NCBI GenBank assembly: GCA_965644315.1
Contig: CBFFRQ010000067.1
Coordinates: 372,001-436,000 of the forward strand
DNA length: 64,000 nt
Origin: Caecitellus pseudoparvulus
Lineage: Eukaryota > Bigyra: Bicosoecida
Reading direction: 5' to 3'
Shown: piece after piece, positions 62,001 to 64,000 of the stretch
Layout: each line of letters starts with the position of its first letter
Position numbering within the stretch: the stretch's first letter is position 1
Position numbers and translations under genes: made by a program
The notes under the pieces: generated by a model
What the model was told of the DNA's origin: nothing
Seen by the model: only the letters and a program-made list of their open reading frames with translations
Database searches by the model: none

Positions 62001-64000
62001 CATGGGAGCAGACTACACCCCCAGTGTCCATTTGTTTGACTTGCAGCTGCTGCGACACACCACTGGTGAGGTCCGGGCGGCTGTGTCGTTGGGCATTGTC
62101 GTGGAAGTACCAGAGCTGGAGGTGGCGCCGCAGTCCATCCAGGAGCTCGTCAAGCCCCATGTGGATGGCGGGTCCACTTCCACAGAAACCAGCATCACTC
62201 TGCGGAACCCAGGAAACTCGCCCCTCAAATGGGTGCTGAACTTGCCCTCCCAGCCTTGCTGGCTCACTCCGATATTGGGCAGCGGTGTGCAGGCGTGTGG
62301 CGCTGGGTCGCCTGCTGGGAGCTGTGCGCGGGGCATGATTGCACCTGGCGCGTCTCAAGTCGTAAAGTTGCGCATCGTTGGTTCTGCTCTTCGCGCTGGG
62401 CAGCACAACACGTTTGCCGAGTTGACGAGCAACGCAGGCGACATGCACATCCCCATCAAGGTCGTCGTGACGACCTTGTCCGTGTGCCCTTCCCGACTGG
62501 TGCTCGGAGACGTCCACCCCCCCGCAAACATGGATCCTGCTTCGGGATTCGTCAGGCATACCGTTCCCGTGTCATTGGCCAACGTGGGCGAGGCCCCCGT
62601 GAGAGTGGCTGGCCTTGTCCCAATTCTGGCAGAGGCTTCAAGCGTCGCCGCTGCCCTGTCGACGAGCCTGGTCTCCTGTGGCGCGGCCTCTGGTACATCA
62701 GACATTACTCAGGAAGTGCTGCAGCTGCAGGCGACCCATGGTGCCCCGGATTGGCTGTCTGCCGTGGCAGGAGCCTCGCAACCAACCTTCCAACTCATCA
62801 AGTCTGCGGCTGATGCGGGAAGGGCAGAAGTGATGCCCAGTGCCGACACCATCGCTGTTGGTGCAGATGGCACCATGTACGTGACGGTTGAGCTTGGGGC
62901 ACACACGAGCCTCGGTGCAGACCTGGGGCGCCACGTGAGCAGCGTGGTGGTTCTACTGCAAGACACCATTCGCAACAGCACGGAAGCCAGGGCGGTGGAA
63001 GTCGAAGTGACGACTGTGCCTGGACCTGTGTCCGAGGCTACCTCCACGATGCAGGTGCTTGCAACGCGTCTGGACGCAACTGAGCGGTCGCTCGAGTCTG
63101 GCAGCAGCGGCCCTGCCACGACTGATCGGGCTTCGCGTGTGGCACTCGTCGCGCTGCGCGATGCCTTGGGCCATGCCAGACCTGCAGGATCAGATACCTT
63201 ACAGCCGCTTCTTGCGCCACAGAGTCTCGACACGCTCACTGCACCAGCATGCGCCGCTGCATCGTCGCCTGCCTGGGAATCTGCCGCGGGCCAGGTTGTC
63301 ACTCACGAGCTGGAAGGCGCGCGAGCACTGGAAGTGCTGCAGAGCGCACAGGTGCGAGACGATCAGAAAGTTGCTCTGCAAGCGCACGTTTTACGGGGAG
63401 GCTCCCTCCTCTCGGTGCACGCTGTTGCCCAGACTTCCGCCGCGCTGCCGCTTGTCTTGCGAGCTGTCAGCCTTCCTGTGGCACAGCTGACGTCAAACGT
63501 CGCAAACGTGCAAAGTACGCTGGGGGGTGCTTCCACTTGCCAAGGGGAAGTGGGCTTTGCGCAGAGCGGGCGCGTCGACGCTGGCCAGCTATCCGCCCTT
63601 CCCGCTCAGCTGCTTGTCCCTACACCTGCGCTTGACTCCAGCGCGCCTGGCCGGCTGCTGTCCTCGAGTCCGTTCATCACGCAAGTGTCCACTACGGGTG
63701 CATCGTGTTCTGGAGATGGGTTGGTGCTGGACCCCGCCACCAACTTGACCTGCACGTGTCAGCCTGGCTTTGCGCTGTCCCCTGCTCTCCGTGGCAGCCC
63801 CTTCACGTCCACGTCCCTCCAGTGTGTCCCGTGCCCGGCAGGGACGTCACGTCGCGGGCCCACGCTCCGATTCGGCGACGAGCCTGGAGCGTGCTTCCCT
63901 TGTGCGACAGGCACCTTCTCCCTGGAAGGGTGGCACAACTGTGCGCCGTGCCCGGCGAACATGCAGTGTACGAACGGCATGGTCTTCGTGACATCGGGCC
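53043..64000 (+). CDS. Giant FG-GAP surface protein with repeat stalk and Cys-rich repeats, 3' partial
   Basis: Exon 1 is 53043-53469; exon 2 runs from 53552 to the right edge with no stop, so at least 3625 residues lie in the window. The intron (82 nt, GTCCGT...GCTCAG) joins Y-I-G-E-L-D. Residues 1-27 are a signal peptide. Residues about 60-1790 contain many FG-GAP/integrin-alpha beta-propeller blades with Ca2+ loops, such as S-I-G-D-V-D-L-D-G-V-P-D-L-L-V-G-A-P and G-I-G-D-I-D-R-D-G-C-P-D-V-A-I-G. Residues about 1820-2830 are a Thr/Ser/Pro stalk of tandem repeats. Next comes a region with Ig-like strands (I-T-L-R-N-P-G-N-S-P-L-K-W) and then, from about 3525, Cys-rich GCC2/GCC3 (ephrin-receptor-like) repeats: C-V-P-C-P-A-G-T-S, C-F-P-C-A-T-G-T-F. 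Membrane segments probably follow outside the window. Adhesion or sensing is inferred. Confidence 0.88.
58740..59760 (+). repeat. 66-bp tandem repeats coding the Thr/Pro stalk
   Basis: Units of 66 bp (22 codons) such as the one containing CAGCGTGACCCGGACGCCCA recur at 58803, 58869, 58935 and 59001. A related 66-bp unit with GACGTCATCTGTGACCAGCA recurs at 59579-59760. Copies are nearly identical and keep frame. Confidence 0.93.
59743..60680 (+). repeat. About 606-bp block duplication in the stalk
   Basis: The block beginning CCCACTGCGAGTGCCACTGG at about 59743 recurs at about 60349 and the match continues for more than 300 bp (to about 60075 and 60680) with few changes. The offset of about 606 bp equals 202 codons. 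A third, shorter fragment lies at about 60710-60790. Confidence 0.9.

Noticed and set aside
1-64000. tRNA, rRNA or autonomous transposon genes.
   Set aside because: No box-B-like GGTTCGAATCC with a pairing acceptor stem, no rRNA segment and no transposase, reverse transcriptase or integrase motif was noticed by eye; a tRNAscan-type search would be needed to be certain.

Overview
The window is nuclear DNA of a gene-dense, GC-rich unicellular eukaryote. Genes are separated by tens to a few hundred bases. They carry 0 to 5 short spliceosomal introns (about 61-153 nt, mostly 65-105). Recognisable products are eukaryotic: RFC2, eIF1A, ZMAT2/Snu23, an SMN-like protein, ArfGAP2/3, a longin protein, a mitochondrial carrier, NDUFB3, TLDc, CKK and calcineurin-B-like proteins. 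No plastid gene, rRNA, tRNA, CRISPR array or autonomous transposon was recognised. Giant Ser/Thr/Pro-stalked surface proteins and tenascin-like EGF proteins with inserted modules suggest a free-living protist. A stramenopile or similar flagellate is possible, but the sequence alone does not settle the lineage. Exon boundaries were worked out by hand from reading-frame continuity, GT-AG ends and family conservation.

Layout, left part. 1-2.5 kb: end of a coiled-coil protein with a CAMSAP-type CKK domain, open at the left edge. 2.7-4.7 kb: ankyrin/EF-hand protein. 4.9-7.4 kb: NYN-domain predicted nuclease. 8.0-12.5 kb, all on the minus strand: a longin protein with a C-terminal anchor but no SNARE motif, ArfGAP2/3, a tandem SCP2 protein ending in AKL, and NDUFB3. 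12.8-16.4 kb, plus strand: SLC25 carrier and an ankyrin/double-BTB protein. 16.4-27.1 kb, minus strand: a roughly 3460-residue type I membrane protein whose stalk is a 24-bp minisatellite of about 62 copies.

Middle and right. 27.4-30.5 kb, minus: membrane-anchored TLDc protein and ALDH3-type fatty aldehyde dehydrogenase. 30.8-33.2 kb: thioredoxin-like gene converging on a calcineurin-B-like EF-hand gene (29 bp between stops). 33.6-36.7 kb: gamma-glutamyltransferase converging on RFC2. 37.2-38.1 kb: ZMAT2/Snu23. 38.2-46.0 kb, minus: a single-exon 2604-residue low-complexity protein of unknown function. 46.3-49.4 kb, plus: SLC35C2-like transporter, eIF1A and SMN-like protein. 49.7-51.8 kb: secreted EGF/tenascin-like protein. 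53.0 kb to the right edge: a giant FG-GAP protein with a tandem-repeat stalk and Cys-rich repeats, still open at the end.

The genes do not form one pathway; most are housekeeping. Themes recur: vesicle traffic and Golgi (longin, ArfGAP, SLC35), peroxisomal or ER lipid metabolism (SCP2, ALDH3), mitochondrial function (NDUFB3, SLC25, possibly the thioredoxin-like protein), snRNP biology (ZMAT2, SMN) and cell-surface adhesion (three large extracellular proteins). The most unusual signals are a 10-11-mer family (GCGGAAATTG / TGCGGAATTCG) recurring in introns and just upstream of start codons, a frequent GTGCGT 5' splice site, an intron-rich versus intron-less pair of SCP2 domains sharing a 58-bp exact repeat, a Snu23 lacking its zinc-binding cysteines, and nested tandem repeats coding extracellular stalks.
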